DNA of 64,000 nucleotides, from positions 28,980,796 through 29,044,795 of the forward strand of contig NC_080690.1 in assembly GCF_030445035.2 (NCBI RefSeq), in the 5' to 3' direction. The notes beneath the pieces were generated by a model, which was given only the letters and a program-made list of their open reading frames with translations, did no database searches and was not told where the DNA came from. The DNA comes from Dasypus novemcinctus (taxonomy: Eukaryota; Chordata; Mammalia; Cingulata; Dasypodidae). Positions 1-12,368 of this stretch are shown here, one piece after another (within the stretch, counting starts at the first letter, position 1; the number at the start of each line of letters is the position of its first letter). The translations under genes and the position numbers were made by a program.

Positions 1-129
1 CATCCTCACAATGATTCTGTCATGTGTTATTACTATCCCCAATTTTATATAAAAGAAAAAAGTGAACTTTGATTTCCTTAAGTCTCTTCCTTTATCTCTC
101 TGATCTCATCTCTTTCTAGTCTCTCCATG

Positions 130-470
130 ATCCACTTCACCCTAAGCACACTTCTGTCCATTGACTTAATTCCTGCATTTTGAACTCATCATGGGCATCT
201 CCACCTCAGAATCCCTGAACTTGTTATCTCTCTCCTGACACACTCTACCCCCGTATATCTGAAGGTTGATACACTCACCTGCCTCATATCTGGGCAAATG
301 TCACCTTTTTAGTGAGGCCTTCATTGAGCCCCATTTTCTCTATTCTCCTCAATTCCCCAAACCTTTATCCTCCTTTATTTCTCTCCATAGCAATTTTCAC
401 CTTCTATTGTATCTCACTGTTCTAACTTTCACTCCCTCTCCTCTTGGTATGCAAACTAACAAAGCTGAAA
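130..470 (+). repeat. Ancient L2 (LINE-2) fragment, sense
   Basis: The segment reads like the 3' part of LINE-2 in sense orientation: the run around 287-345 (CAAATGTCACCTTTTTAGTG, then AGGCCTTCATTGAGCCCC) and the run around 378-420 (TTTCTCCATAGCAATTTTCAC) are the familiar L2 words for lagging drug-like 'feel' of this family. Divergence is high and the end of the element is not visible. Recognition is from memory of the family consensus; strand is firm, boundaries are approximate. Confidence 0.7.
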
Positions 471-485
471 GTTGTAGCTTATGGG

Positions 486-531
486 GTTTTTTGTTGTTTG
501 TTTTGTGTTGTTGTTGTTGTTGTTTTGTTTT
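486..531 (+). repeat. (TTG)n simple repeat
   Basis: An impure TTG/TTTG tract with about seven perfect TTG units at its core. It lies in the cadherin intron next to the L2 fragment and has no sign of function. Confidence 0.85.
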
Positions 532-535
532 TCAG

Positions 536-2054
536 ATAAGCTCCATTGGAGAAAAAAACCTTTGCTTTCAAATTCTCTCTTTTCTCAATCCAGAATTTAA
601 TAAATTAACCAAGGACTTATCAAGAAAACAGAAACCTCTCTGAGTATTCCAAAGAGAGGGAATTTAATGCCAGCCAATGTCTTCAAAGATGATGGAAGGT
701 GCTGAGAAGCCCATCAGGGTACTGGGAGACAACCTAAAGATTAGTAACAAAGGGAAGTTACTAAGCAGAAGCTATAAAGGGAATATGCAAAATTACTTCA
801 GTCCAGGACCTGAGGTTCCCTAGAAGAGTTAAAATCATTAACAGGCTAAGTGAGAGGAGGGGTACCTGAATCCTCTGAGGTGATAAGCTGCTGCCTGATA
901 AGCTATCTGAGAGGAGAAAAGGGGAGGTGACTACTTGGTGTCCACTTTTCTCCAGCCCTCTAATTTCCAGGTACTGCCATCTATTAGCTGAACCAATCAA
1001 GCCTCCAGATAACACAGGCAATGTTGTGTCAGGACACTGCAGTACAGAACAGAGTGTGGACAGTCAAGAAATAAATCTGAGAGCAAGCAATTAAATGATT
1101 GGCAAGGTTACAGTGATTCATTAGGTTTCAGGTTGATTTTTTATGGTCCCTTCATATATAGCATATGCAACTATTATAATTAATTGAATAGGTTGTTGTT
1201 AAGCAACAACAAAACAAAACTGCTTTTGTATTGTTGTTTAGCATTTGTCTTGCCAACTAGATTTTACAGAATTTACAACATAGTGAGGTAGGTACATACA
1301 CTTTATCCTCTTGCTGCAATAGTTATTTGTTTATAGAGTTTAGTTCTATTTTTCCAATCTAATATTCTAGCCCCCGAAAAGCAAAAACATACAACTGTTC
1401 TTAAAGGAAAGTAGGCATATTGCCTACTCTCACAGCACCATCACTCATGCCATAGCTACAAAATGCCACGCATTTTGTGAGATTAGAAAAGAGAGACAAT
1501 AAAAAAGGCAAGACTCCATGATGACAGGAAACATGTTGCTGAAAATCAGTGGTGAGTGGTGAGCTAATTCTGGGGGGATGTAAAGTACAAGGAGGAAGAG
1601 AGAAACAGGGATTAAAGGAAAAAGGGAAAAAAGAAGGAAGGGAAGGTGCTATATAGTTCCTAAAGAGAGAGAAGCCAGATTGAAACACTAGACTGTCGGA
1701 TTCTAATGTCTGCATATGTTTCTACTATGCTGTATTACCTTCCTAAAAACTTTAGGGAAAATTATAAGACCGCTACTGAGAGGATGACTGGGAATTTGTG
1801 GCCATGGTCCTATAAAGATTCCAGTGACTACAATTCATTTTGATTGTACCTTTGTATCAGCCCCTTCAGAGAAACACTAGATGATATTCAATGTTTTTAT
1901 ATCTTAGCCAGTATAGAATTGAATTTGGGTGGGTTCAATTTTTCTTGATTTACATGTGTCACCTATAATTATATTGAAGTATACCTACTTGAAGCAACTA
2001 GGCAACTGGGTTTACTCTATATGGTGTTACTGTTTTTGCTAAAAATGTCAAATT
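536..2054. other. Intronic sequence, nothing recognised
   Basis: Stop codons are frequent in all frames, no splice-flanked exon of the cadherin is seen, and no repeat family was recognised. Short open frames here (761-1021 and 1401-1715, both minus) have no recognisable protein content. Confidence 0.5.
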
Positions 2055-2172
2055 TACATAAGGTGGTCAGGGAGTGGCTGTAGCTCAGTAGTTTAAGTGC
2101 CTTCTTCCTATGTGCAAGGTCCAGGGTTCAGAAATCTCTGTTACCACCTTAAAAAAAGTACATAAAGTGGTC
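2055..2172 (+). mobile_element. DAS-I-like tRNA-derived SINE with target-site duplication
   Basis: A short tRNA-like unit at about 2069-2151 with an A-box-like stretch (GGCTGTAGCTCAGTAGTTTA) and a degraded B box (GGGTTCAGAAATC), followed by CCACCTT and an A7 tail. It is flanked by 14-bp direct repeats TACATAAGGTGGTC (2055-2068) and TACATAAAGTGGTC (2159-2172), one mismatch apart, which proves retroposition. The body resembles the tRNA-Ala-derived DAS SINEs described in armadillos. Internal decay argues against an active tRNA gene. Confidence 0.85.
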
Positions 2173-2564
2173 TAGTAAATGGTCAGTTGGTGGGGGATGA
2201 GGATGTTGTTTGCTCCACAAAGCACAGGTGTTTATTTCTATAGCAGCCCTAGAGACTATAAAAAGACCAAAGGCAGTGGTTCACAGGAAGAGAGAGCTAA
2301 TTATATTAACTGAATGTGCTTATAATCAGTTAGTGTGATGTGATTATAGATTCTAAAATTCATGAACCAAATAGGATGGCAAAACTGAGTAGGCTCTTGC
2401 TTAGCATGGCTGCCCAGTTCTCCTGAGAGCAGGGAAATATTAGTGGTCAGTCTTTCTGGTAAGATGCCTCTGGGCATCTACTCTATGATTGTAACCCCAG
2501 TGTTTAGTAGGCAAGACCGAAAAAACAAACAAAAAATATCTCCATCTATCAGTTGCTCAAATTT

Positions 2565-2760
2565 CCACTCTGCTATTTACTAATTTTATGACTGACTTAG
2601 ACAAACTTACTAAACATTAAGATCCAACGGAAGGTATTGTCCATGGAACAAGGCAAACCGTAACTGCACTTTTGTGATTACTGGAGCATTCAGAGAATGT
2701 ATGCAAATTGCTTGCACAGGGCTTGGCACAAAAATAGATGCTCAGTTAATCTTTCATAAG
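2565..2760 (+). repeat. MIR SINE remnant
   Basis: It keeps the MIR order of words: TGCTATTTACTAATTTTATGACTGACTTAGAC (a decayed 'tgtgaccttgggcaagt' region) and, at the 3' end, GGGCTTGGCACAAAAATAGATGCTCAG, matching the shared MIR/L2 tail. Highly diverged; the boundaries are estimates. Confidence 0.6.
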
Positions 2761-3499
2761 TAAATGACACTCTTGAGAACGTTATTTTCTATTCTTCATC
2801 AATCCCGACTGTCAAGAATGTCCATTGTTCTATTTTGGAGATTTATTTATTCTTTGTTCTGTTGGCTTTCTAGAATTACCACATACAGTCCTGCCCTTAC
2901 TCATTGCTGAAATAAGGCTTTCACAGAGTTAATTGCAGTTGAGCTCTGAGAAAGTGAAAATGGATTTCAAGATCTTTCCATCTATAAGACCCTGGTTGGA
3001 GGACTGGCAGTAATTTATGAGAGATATCTACTGCGATCAGTCCTTCCAGAGAAGTACTTAATGATATTCAAATGCTGTTTAGTAGTTTTAAAGGATGCAA
3101 AAAGTGCAGCTTCTAAAGGCTCTACTCTTTCAATGTGCATGGCAGACAATCCTTAACTGTGACTGGTTAGAGTATCCTAGAAAGATGAAAATTCAAATTT
3201 ATAGTTTAAGTACTATGAACATGAGGCTCTGTTAGAGTATCTATCTATCTATCTATATAATGTCATTTGATTCCCATTAAAAAGTATAAATGTCTTCTTC
3301 TAGAGATCCACTAATTAAATCATAGGTGCCATTTACTAACTTTAGGTTTTGTAATGTGTTATATTGTTTACACGTACAGTACTTTCTCTAATCCTTCTGA
3401 CAGTCCTGCAAAGGGTATATTACTATTCCATTATTCACATAAAGGAATAGAGATTCAAGTAGGTAGAGCATATAAGAGATATAATTGGAAAATACCTAT
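2761..3499. other. Intronic sequence with a short (TATC)n tract
   Basis: Apart from an interrupted TATC tetranucleotide run at about 3237-3256, nothing is recognised. No open frame of interest. Confidence 0.5.
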
Positions 3500-3740
3500 C
3501 TAGGTTATTTATTTTTTAATTTTTTATTATAGAAAATATCAAGAATATTTAAAAGAAACGGAACATTTTTATGAGCCCACAATGTACCCATATCTTGAAT
3601 TTCAATAATTATCAACTATTGGCCAACTAATTTCATTTATTTCCTCACACATTTCCCCCACTTGCATTTCTTTAATGCAAGGCCCAGGTATCATATAATT
3701 TATAACTAAATACTTTGGTCTTTTTCATGTAGCTACTTTT
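3500..3740 (-). repeat. Old L1 3' UTR-like fragment, antisense
   Basis: The stretch resembles the L1M-type 3' region read backwards: 'aaaatatcaagaatattt', then 'gtacccatatcttgaattt' and 'aattatcaactattggcca'. Match is by eye and partial, so the subfamily is not assigned. Confidence 0.45.
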
Positions 3741-4929
3741 TGTCCATATTGTTGGAAAAATTGAATGCAGAACTAGTTATTATCAGAGAGTGATAAAACC
3801 TAACTCTTACCCCTACTTTTAATTATCACTGGCAATTCACCCACTTCATCCTGTAAAGGGATGGGAAATCTGAATTTCTAGAGTCAAATAGAATCATTGT
3901 GAATGCTATATTGGTTTCTTGGACAGGAACAAGCATTTTCAATAAGTAAAATATATAAGCTGAAAACACATGTTTTATTTATCATAATATTACGTCTGAT
4001 GGAGGAGGAGCATGGCTATCCAGTAGAAACACCAAGGCTGCAACATATTGGGGGATTTAAATTGGAAATATCATGAAAGAAAATGTAAAAAAAAAAAAGC
4101 TGAAACATATCCAACTGCAAAATCATGGTAACCAAAGCAATGCAAGCATTTAAGCATTACCTCCATACCCCATACAGCTATGGGTATTGAGGTTTTGGCA
4201 AGTAGATTTTACAAGGAGGAAGGCAGAGAAATTAGAAGAAAATACACACATGAAATCTGTTGGGAGTCTTTTAGAACTGTTTCAGTTCTACTTGGGTTTT
4301 TAATATTTTCCATTTCGAATTAAAAAATAAAATAAAATCGCTATTTTCCCTAATAAATAAACTCCCATTGCTTCTCATGACTAAAAATTAATGAGCTGTT
4401 AAAAGTCCAGAGAAATTGTTTTCCGTCTTAAATGGCTTCTTATTAAAGGAAATTATTGTAACTCTTTTCAGAAGATTGGCTTAGGTTTCACTTTTCTCAA
4501 GGAAAAAAGATTGAATAAGCTCTTTGTTGTTGTTGTTGTTCGTTATTGAAGGGTAAGTGAAAGTATAGGCTCTACTTATTGAATTGTGTGACTACCTATG
4601 TTTTTTTAAAGCGGAATTTCCTTAGGAGCGTTTCCTTCTTTACTTATAGAATTATTTCCCCAGAGATTCAATGAAGTTTCTATGTTTTTTGCAAAGCATT
4701 ATACGTACTGATAGGATCACCCAGATTACCATATGGGTCTCTCCTAAAATGCCAAATACTGTCAACAGTTAACCCATGCACATTATTGTCCAAAAGGAAC
4801 ATTCTGTGGAGAGGCCTTGTGGTCATGATTTTGCAACCACTCCTCCAGTCTTCAGAGGATTAGATGGTTTATGCAGCTCTCCTAACTGAATGTTAATACA
4901 AACTTAGCAATATCTTTTTTTGTTCTTTC
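3741..4929. other. Intronic sequence, one (TTG)n tract
   Basis: Contains a short A12 run near 4088 and (TTG)5-6 at about 4524-4540. No coding or repeat signal was recognised in the rest. Confidence 0.45.
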
Positions 4930-5775
4930 AAAATTTAAACAAGTTTTTTGAGATACAATTTACATGCCATAATCTTCATTCATTTTTATGGTGCAATCCA
5001 ATGTTTTTTAGAAATTTTATAGAGTTGTGCAGTTATCACACATTACAATTTTAGAGCATTTCCTTCAGCTCAAAAAGATGGCTCTTGCCCATTTGCTGCC
5101 ACTTCCTGTTTATATCCCCAGTCACAGGCAATCACTAATCTACTTTCACGGTTTTTCTATATGCCTTTTCTGGAAAATTCTTATAAAAGAAATTGTACAT
5201 ATAATATATGATCTTTTGAGGATGGCTTGTTTCACGTAGCATAGTGTTTTTGAGGTCCATCCAAGCCGTAGCTTATTTTTAGACTTTGTTTCTTTTTATT
5301 GGCAAATAGTATGTATTCCACCCTATAGATAGAGCATATTTTGCTTATCTGTGTACCAGCTGATGGACAATTAGACTATTTACACTTTTTGGTTATCATG
5401 AACAATGCTGTTATGAACATTTGTGTACAAGTCTGTGTGTGGATTTCCTTTTATTTTTTTGAGGGGGGTGGTTTGTGAGAGAGTATTTGGATAATCAGGT
5501 GTGGGATTGCTGGATCATGTGGTAACTTTCTATTTAAATTTTTTAGGAAACTGCTAAAGTGTTTTCCAAAGTGGCTATGTCATTTTACATTCCTAACAAC
5601 AATGTAATAGGGTTCTAGTTTCTCCACATCCGGATCAACACTTTTTGTTGTTCTTAAATAGTATATACACAGTTTTCTGACATGTGTGTATGTATGTGTA
5701 TGTATCAATAATACTGGTAGGTATAAAGTGGTATCTTAATGCATTTTTAATTTGCATTATTAGTATGCATTTCCA
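4930..5775 (-). repeat. L1M 3' UTR, antisense
   Basis: Reading along the + strand gives the reverse complement of the well-known old L1 3' region: 'gagatacaatttacatgccataat', 'agagttgtgcagttatcacac', 'ggcaatcactaatctactttc', 'ctgatggacaattagac', 'gttatgaacatttgtgtac', 'attgctggatcatgtggtaac', 'ccaaagtggctatg', and 'ggtataaagtggtatcttaatg'. All words are in the expected order over about 850 bp, with modest decay. The rest of this L1 is absent. Confidence 0.85.
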
Positions 5776-5814
5776 ATACTTGTTGCATTGTAATAAATAT
5801 TAGGGCCAGAATAT

Positions 5815-7000
5815 CATTAGTTGTTCATTCAGTCAACAAATATGTGTTGATACAGGATTCTATCTCAGGTACTGTTTTATAGGAGTTACAAAGGATAAAA
5901 AAACAAATGGTTTTGAACCCATGGGATTTATAACCATGAAATTAATGCAGAGTGAGAGAAAACAGAATTTAACTGAGAAATAAAATCAATACATATAAAG
6001 ATTATATATGTGATAGGCTCCAATTCTGTGTAAGGGTGTTTGGGGAATGGAAGCAGAGAGAGAAAAAGGCAAGTGATGCATGCAAATTTATAAATAAGGC
6101 AAATTCCTTGTTCTCATTCACATGGTCAAATCACTCTGGGAAAATGTAAGATCTAAAGTGTGTGAAAGCATTTACTTGAGGGAGGAAGACGAGGAAGAAC
6201 ATGCCACCCAGAGACTTATGCATCTCATGCATTTTCAAAGGAAGTGTGGAGGATAAGAAGATGGTATATGTCAGTCACAGTGCTAGTGGGATAGTCCAAG
6301 TTATCACAGGTGATTCTTCTGAGATGTATCTACCATCAATCAACAAATACACATATGTTTCCCCAAATGCTGCTTTCTTTTAAAAGACTAAGGACTGATA
6401 TATCTATGTATGAATCTGGCAAGGTAGGAAGGACCTGAACAGATATAGTAAGAACTTTGTTCTTTATTGGGGCAGTGAAAAACTATTGCTGTATTTGGGG
6501 TTTTATTCTTTATTTTTTTTTAATCAACATAAACTTTATTTTTCAAGAAGTCTTAGATTATGGAAAAGTTACATCAAATAAATAGGGGATTCCCCTATTA
6601 CCCCCACCCACCTACATAAGTACACATTTTCCTCTATTAGTTACATCTTACAATAGTGAGGTACATTTGTTACAATTGAGGAAGCAAATTGAAACACTGC
6701 TCCTGGTAAAGGTCTATAGTTTATGGTTTATACTTTGTGCTGTACAGTTTTATAGGTTTGACAAATGTATGATGTCATGTATCCATCCTTGATGTGGTGA
6801 CATACAGAACAGTTGCAATGTCCTAAAAATGCCTTATGTTTTATTTGAACATGTATATTTGATCACGTTAAAAACAAATTTCAGGATATAGAGGGGAGAA
6901 TAGATTTGAAATGGGCAAAGTAGAGCAGAGAGACTATTAGGAGACTATTATTAGAAATAGCATGTGCTTAAATTAAAAAAAAAGACATGAAAAGACCAAG
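5815..7000 (-). repeat. L2 fragment, antisense, split by an L1 3' end
   Basis: It opens with the reverse of the L2/MIR tail (TTCATTCAGTCAACAAATATG, then GGTACTGTTTTATAGG) and continues with L2-like text ('gaacagatatagtaagaactttg', later 'gggcaaagtagagcagagagac'). The element is interrupted between about 6508 and 6837 by a younger retroposed piece. Distal boundary uncertain. Confidence 0.6.
6500..6845 (-). mobile_element. L1 3' UTR-type insertion within L2, with TSD
   Basis: A T-rich start (about 6508-6521) is followed by the antisense of an L1 3' UTR: 'gtcttagattatggaaaag', 'ttacatcaaataaatagggg', 'ggtacatttgttacaattga', 'ctgtacagttttataggttt'. The same sequence begins at 42676 and, for about 60 bp, at 44509. 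GTTTTATT occurs just before the T tract (6500-6507) and again at the far end (6838-6845), a plausible short target-site duplication. It was inserted into the surrounding L2. Confidence 0.7.
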
Positions 7001-7439
7001 TTATCTGTTTTCTTCCTTTTGACAGCCTTTAATTTATCTGAAGAGTTATATTCATAGAGCATTTAATTTGGAAGAACAGATGCTATAGGGAGAGAGATGT
7101 CAATACAATATAAAGAGGAACATTTTGATGTTTGTTGTTCAGACATGCCAACAACAGGAACTTCATGGACTGCAGTGAGGTAGTGATCCCCTGGTTCTTG
7201 GAAATACTGAAACACTTGAGTCATTTAGGTAGAGGTACAGTAATTCAGGAACGGAAGGAACTAGAGTCATATATAGCCAGGCATTGCTTCAATTGCTAAG
7301 TGATTTAGGATTCATTGAGGATTTTGATACCTGCTTTAGTGTGTTTCAAAGGAATTGAGAACCTATGACAAGTAGACAGGTGATTACGACAGAAATCCAT
7401 GAAATGCATCTTATATTTTTAATAAGCATGGATTACTTG
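7001..7439. other. Intronic sequence, nothing recognised
   Basis: May still contain decayed L2 at its left edge. No open frame or structure stands out. Confidence 0.4.
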
Positions 7440-7545
7440 ATATTATATCTGTGTCCCTTGCTGAGTCATTTTGTGACCTTGAACAGATAACTTAGCTTCT
7501 GCCTAAACTTCCCTTTTCAGTTCAGTAAAATGGGCATGGAAAAAT
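7440..7545 (+). repeat. MIR SINE remnant
   Basis: The core is clear: GCTGAGTCATTTTGTGACCT, then GAACAGATAACTTAGCTTCTGCC and TTCAGTTCAGTAAAATGGGC, in the order and spacing of the MIR core in sense orientation. Confidence 0.75.
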
Positions 7546-9166
7546 TGCATTTTGAATGGCATGGTGACTGACATAAATCTGGCAGTTGTCAGTTGCATTG
7601 TCTCTCCAGAAATGCTTGCAAAAGAATTGTTCCATTGGTGTAATGATAACAACTTAATAAATAATGATAGTCTTGATAATAATTACAGAATTTTAAATCA
7701 GATTTCCCTGAAAATGTGTTATCTGAACTCATAGATTTGGCAGATGGCAAAAGCTGATTTATACTCGGAACTAGTCAGGGCAGGCTAGGTTATATGTATA
7801 AGTCCAATAAACCCAACACGTCTCAATAAAACAGAAGTTAATTGTTGCTCATGCTGCATTCCCCAAGAGAAGTCTGCAGGGACTTGATGATGAGGATTTG
7901 GATTATCATAGGCACTCAGGGACCCAAGTTTCCTTTCAATATGTGCTAGCAACTTTAGAAGGAGAAATGGGATATGACAAACTGCTTACTGAATATCGAA
8001 TCTTCTACTTGGAAGTACGCATATCACTTTTATTCATATTTTACTGGCAAAGCAAATCAGATGGCCACACCATTCTAATTCCAAAGAGGCTAGGAATACA
8101 GCCCTACTATCTGCTTATAAGTGGAAGTAGTCACTTGGCATAAAGCAGTGTTGATTACAATAAACCTCAGAGTTATAAATCATGATACTAGATTGTCTAT
8201 GTAAGAATCTAAAATCTGCAGTCTATGAAAAGTTGTTGAGGACAAAAAAGCAGTAATAACTTCTGCTTTGGAGTCTTGTGGAGTTGCCTAAAGACAGCAT
8301 TAGTGTGCCACTCTACAGTTAAACTGAGAGTAGGGGAGCTTCGATAGTGTTGTAGAAGGTATGTGTGTCTTGGAGATTGAGAGACGAAGGAACCGATATT
8401 TGACACACAACTTGAAAATCTAAAAGCAAATAGTTGAACCTGTCTTTGTCGTGTGTTGGAGGAAAAAGAGATAATAATATTGGAGAAAATACTCAGGACA
8501 ATTTTATATGTTGTCTTGGGACTACTGGGGACTGTGCCGCTGAGATTTGCCTGATATCAAGGTAATGGTGAATGGATGTGCAGTTATAGGGGCTAAAATT
8601 CTACTGCAATGACATTTCTAATGTCAAATATGTTTTTAATTTTCTGGGGTAGGAAAATTGTTGCAATGCATCAGTCTATATGGAGTACTGTTTTTTAATA
8701 TGTATAAAGTGGCAGTCTCATGTGGGATCATCTTCAAGGGAATTCCAGTACTAGAAGGGCCAAGGAACTCAAACAGTAGAAACCTAAGGGCTGAGTTGGG
8801 AAGATTTTAGGAAAAGGCACCATTTATATCAAATGAGTTATAGTTGGAGGTTGGCAGTAAGAGACTCTGAGGAAAATATGAAAGATCCCAAGAAGAAAAA
8901 GGACCATCAGTTTCTGTTTCTCTTTCTTAGGGAACCAGTAGCAGATTTTAATCATATCACTCATGCAGGACTATATTCACTTTTCCTTGGTCAACATTTC
9001 CCCTGGGTTATATGGTGGAGAGGTCAAAATCAAGCACAGTAGATACCTTACTAAAAGAGGAAGTAGAAGTTTGGAGAAAGAAAGCTACTAAACACCTCAC
9101 CTTCCCAGAATAGCCTCTATGCCCAAACAAAATGAAAGCTAGTTTTAAGTTGAATGAGTTCAGAGA
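7546..9166. other. Intronic sequence, nothing recognised
   Basis: Short open frames (for example 7898-8143 plus, 8209-8406 minus, 8833-9042 plus) lack recognisable domains, splice context or Kozak-supported starts. Confidence 0.5.
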
Positions 9167-10034
9167 TTTTAAAATCATGTTTATTGAGATATAATTTACC
9201 TACAATAAGCATCTTTTAAAGTGTGCAGTTCTAAGAGTTTGGCAAATTTATATACCCATGCCTCTACCAACATATTCAAGATGCAGAATATTTTCATCAT
9301 CTTGCAAAATTCCCTCATATCTCTTTGCTGTCAGTCCCTTGCACAAACACTCCACCTGGCGAGTACTGATCATATTTCTATCACTTAATTTTTGCCTGTT
9401 TTAGGATTTCATATATATGGGATCATCTTGGATTTACTCTCTTGTGAGACTCTGTTAAGTGTGCAGGGTATTCATTCTTTGTTGCTGATTAGCATTGTAA
9501 AAAATTCCATCATTTGTTTATTCATTTGTTGGACACTTGGGTTATTTCCAGTTTGAGACTACTTTGATTAAAGCTATGAACATTAAAGGCAAGGTTTATA
9601 TATATATACACACACACGTTTTCTTTTCTCTATTTTGACTAAATATCTAGTAATTGAATTGCTGGGTTATATGGTAAGTATATATTTAAATTTATAAGAA
9701 ACTGTGAGGTAATTCTCTAAAGTGATGCTACCATTTTACACTATTGCTAGCAATATGAGCACTCTATTTGCTCCCTATCTTTGCCAACCCTTGGTAGTGG
9801 ACTTTGTTTGCAGTTTATATTAACCACTCAAGTAGGTGTTTAAGGAATCCATTGTGGTTTGAATTTCCATGATAGCTAGTGATTTGCAACATCATTTCAG
9901 TGCCTAGTTGCCATTCAATTTCTTCTTTTGTAAAGTGTGTTCAAAACTTTTGCCTATTTTTATTGGTTTGCTTGCCTTCTTACTATTGAATTTAAATTTA
10001 TTCAGGGTCAAAAAAGTCCTGTATCACATTATAT

Positions 10035-10470
10035 CTATATTATCTTAGTAGTTTGTTAAGTCCATAAACTGAGTGGCTTAAGGCAACAGAAATTTATTAA
10101 ATTACAGTTGTGGAGATTAGAAGGCCAAAATCAATGTGTCAGCAGGGTTGTGCTTCTGAAGTCTGCAGGGAAGAACCTGTTCCATGCTTTTCTCCTGGCT
10201 TCTGGAGGTGACTTGTCTGCAAACCGTGGTCTTCCCTGCCTTACTTGTCACACGGCATTCTCCCCTGTCAGTCTTCCTGTGTCCAGTTCTTTTTATAAGG
10301 ACATCACTCATATTGAATAAGGGACATCCCAATTCATTCTGGCTCATCAATTCATTCTGTCTCATCTTTAATAACTTCAAAGACCCTATTTCCGAATAAA
10401 TTCACATTCACAGGCCCAGGAATTATGAGTTGAACTTAATCTTTCATGGATAAAATTCAACTTCATTTTA
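10035..10470 (-). mobile_element. MLT1-type MaLR solo LTR, antisense, inside L1M
   Basis: It begins with a decayed 'tagtttgttaagtccataaac', then 'ggcttaaggcaacagaaattt' and 'tcagcagggttgtgcttctga', and reaches 'tttataaggacatcactcata' and 'aaagaccctatttccgaata', the reverse complement of an MLT1 LTR in correct order. The flanking L1M 3' UTR resumes at about 10471 ('agagagaagttttaaaatttgg'), so it is an insertion. Exact ends and TSD were not resolved. Confidence 0.75.
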
Positions 10471-12114
10471 TTAATGGTATAGAGAGAAGTTTTAAAATTT
10501 GGTGAATATAACTCAAGATGTTTAATTAGTAACATTTTTTGTGGCCTAATATATCCTTGCTTCTTAGCTTATCCGAAGGTTGTGAAGATTGAAAATTCTT
10601 TTTTTTTTGAAACTTTAGCATTTCAGTTTTATGTTTAAGTGATATATTTCAAGTTAATTTTTTTTATGATGTGGGATAAGGGTTTTCTTGTGTTCCTACA
10701 GACAGATATCCAGAGTTCTAGCATCATTTGTAAAAAAGAAACTCTCTTTTACCCCACTGAATCACCTTGACATCATTGTCAAAATCTATCAACAGTATAT
10801 GTATGGGTCTCTTTCCTGATTGTCTATTCTAGTGCATTGACCTAAATATCTATATTAACATCAGTAAAACATCTTTATTTACCTAGTGAATAGTAAATCT
10901 TGAGGTTATATAAGTCCTCCAAATCTGTTCTTTTTTAAGTTTCTATGTTGCATCTTTACAATTTCCAAATAAATTTTCGAATCAGCTTGCTAATTTCTAC
11001 CAAAAAAAAAAAAAAAGCTTGCTTGGATTTTATTTGCTATTTTCTTGACTCTATAAATCAATCTGGAGTAAATCTACAACTTAAAAACAATGAATAACCA
11101 ATGTAAGCATGGTGTATCTTTCCATTTCTTATGAAAATAATTGTTATTATTTAATTCCTTTCAGCAATGTTTTGTAGCCTTCAGAGTACAGGTCTTAAGC
11201 ATGTTTTACTAAATTTATTTCTGTTGATTATGTCTTTAATGTTATTGTAAATTATATTAGTTTTTAAGTTCATTTGCCATTTTTGTTATTTGATTGTAAA
11301 GATATGATGTATATTTGTATATTAACCTTATATGCTGTGATTTTGCTGTTTCTACTTAATACTTCCAATGACTTGATATATTACTTAGGATTTTTGATGC
11401 TTATTCGTATGTTACCTGTGGATAAAACAGTTTATACCTTCATTTCCAATCCCTAGGTCTTTTTTTGCCTTATTGTTCTTGCTAGGGCCTTCAATAGAAT
11501 ATTGAAAATAAGAGGTAAATGAATATTCATACTTGCTGATGGTTGTGAGGAAAAATATTTTGTCTTTCACCATTTTGTATGATGTTAGATGCAAGTTTGT
11601 TTGTTTTTTTTTAATGGAAGGCCTTTTTCAGGTTGAGGAAAGTCCTTTCTAGTTATAGTTTGCTGAAAATTTTTATTGTAAATCAGTGCTTAATTTATCA
11701 TATCTATCTTTAGAAATGATCATGTGATTTTTCCTCCCTTGTTATATTAAACTGGTGATTCATTTTCAGAGTTTTTTTGTTTTTGTTTTTTTAAAGAACA
11801 CTGCATTCCTGGGAGAAGAAACATTGGGGTCCTGTTAAGGTCATTTTTATTCAAATTTCTAAAATTGTCTTAAGAATGTGTAGATGTACGTAAATGAAAG
11901 ATACTCAGTGGTCTATTGGAACTGGTTTGTACTGGCTCATAATCAATTGTTAAAGTTTCAAGAATTTGGTGAGGTGGTCGAAATGTACTATCTACACCAT
12001 ATAAACGGGCAAATGCTAAAAAACATGGTACTGCCTCCCTTACATTAGGAAACTAGGAACACTGGCTTTTAAATATATGCTAGTGTACCAGCGGAGATAC
12101 AGATAGGTGGTGTG

Positions 12115-12141
12115 TATGGGTGTGTGTGTGTGTGTGTGTGT
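12115..12141 (+). repeat. (TG)n microsatellite inside L1M ORF2
   Basis: An interrupted TG run of about 12 units. In the minus frame it reads as alternating Thr-His directly after the L1 peptide LPNTFYEA...ALIPKLAK, so the repeat expanded within a dead ORF2. Confidence 0.85.
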
Positions 12142-12368
12142 TTTCTTGTAATAAAGTTTTGCTAGTTTTGGTATCAGGGCAGTAATGGCCTCATAAAATG
12201 TGTTGGGCAATGCTTTGTCTTCTGTTATGTGAAAGGTTTTTATGTAAGATAAATGTGTGGTAGAATTCACCAGTGAAGCCATCTGCGATTGTGGTTTTCT
12301 TTCTGGGAAACTTTATAGTTACCTATTCAGAATTTCGATTGCTTCTTGAATCAGTTTTGGCAATTTAA

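Noticed and set aside
2069-2157. Possible tRNA gene
   Set aside because: The A-box-like text is recognisable but the B box is degraded, an A tail follows and 14-bp target duplications flank it, so it is a SINE.
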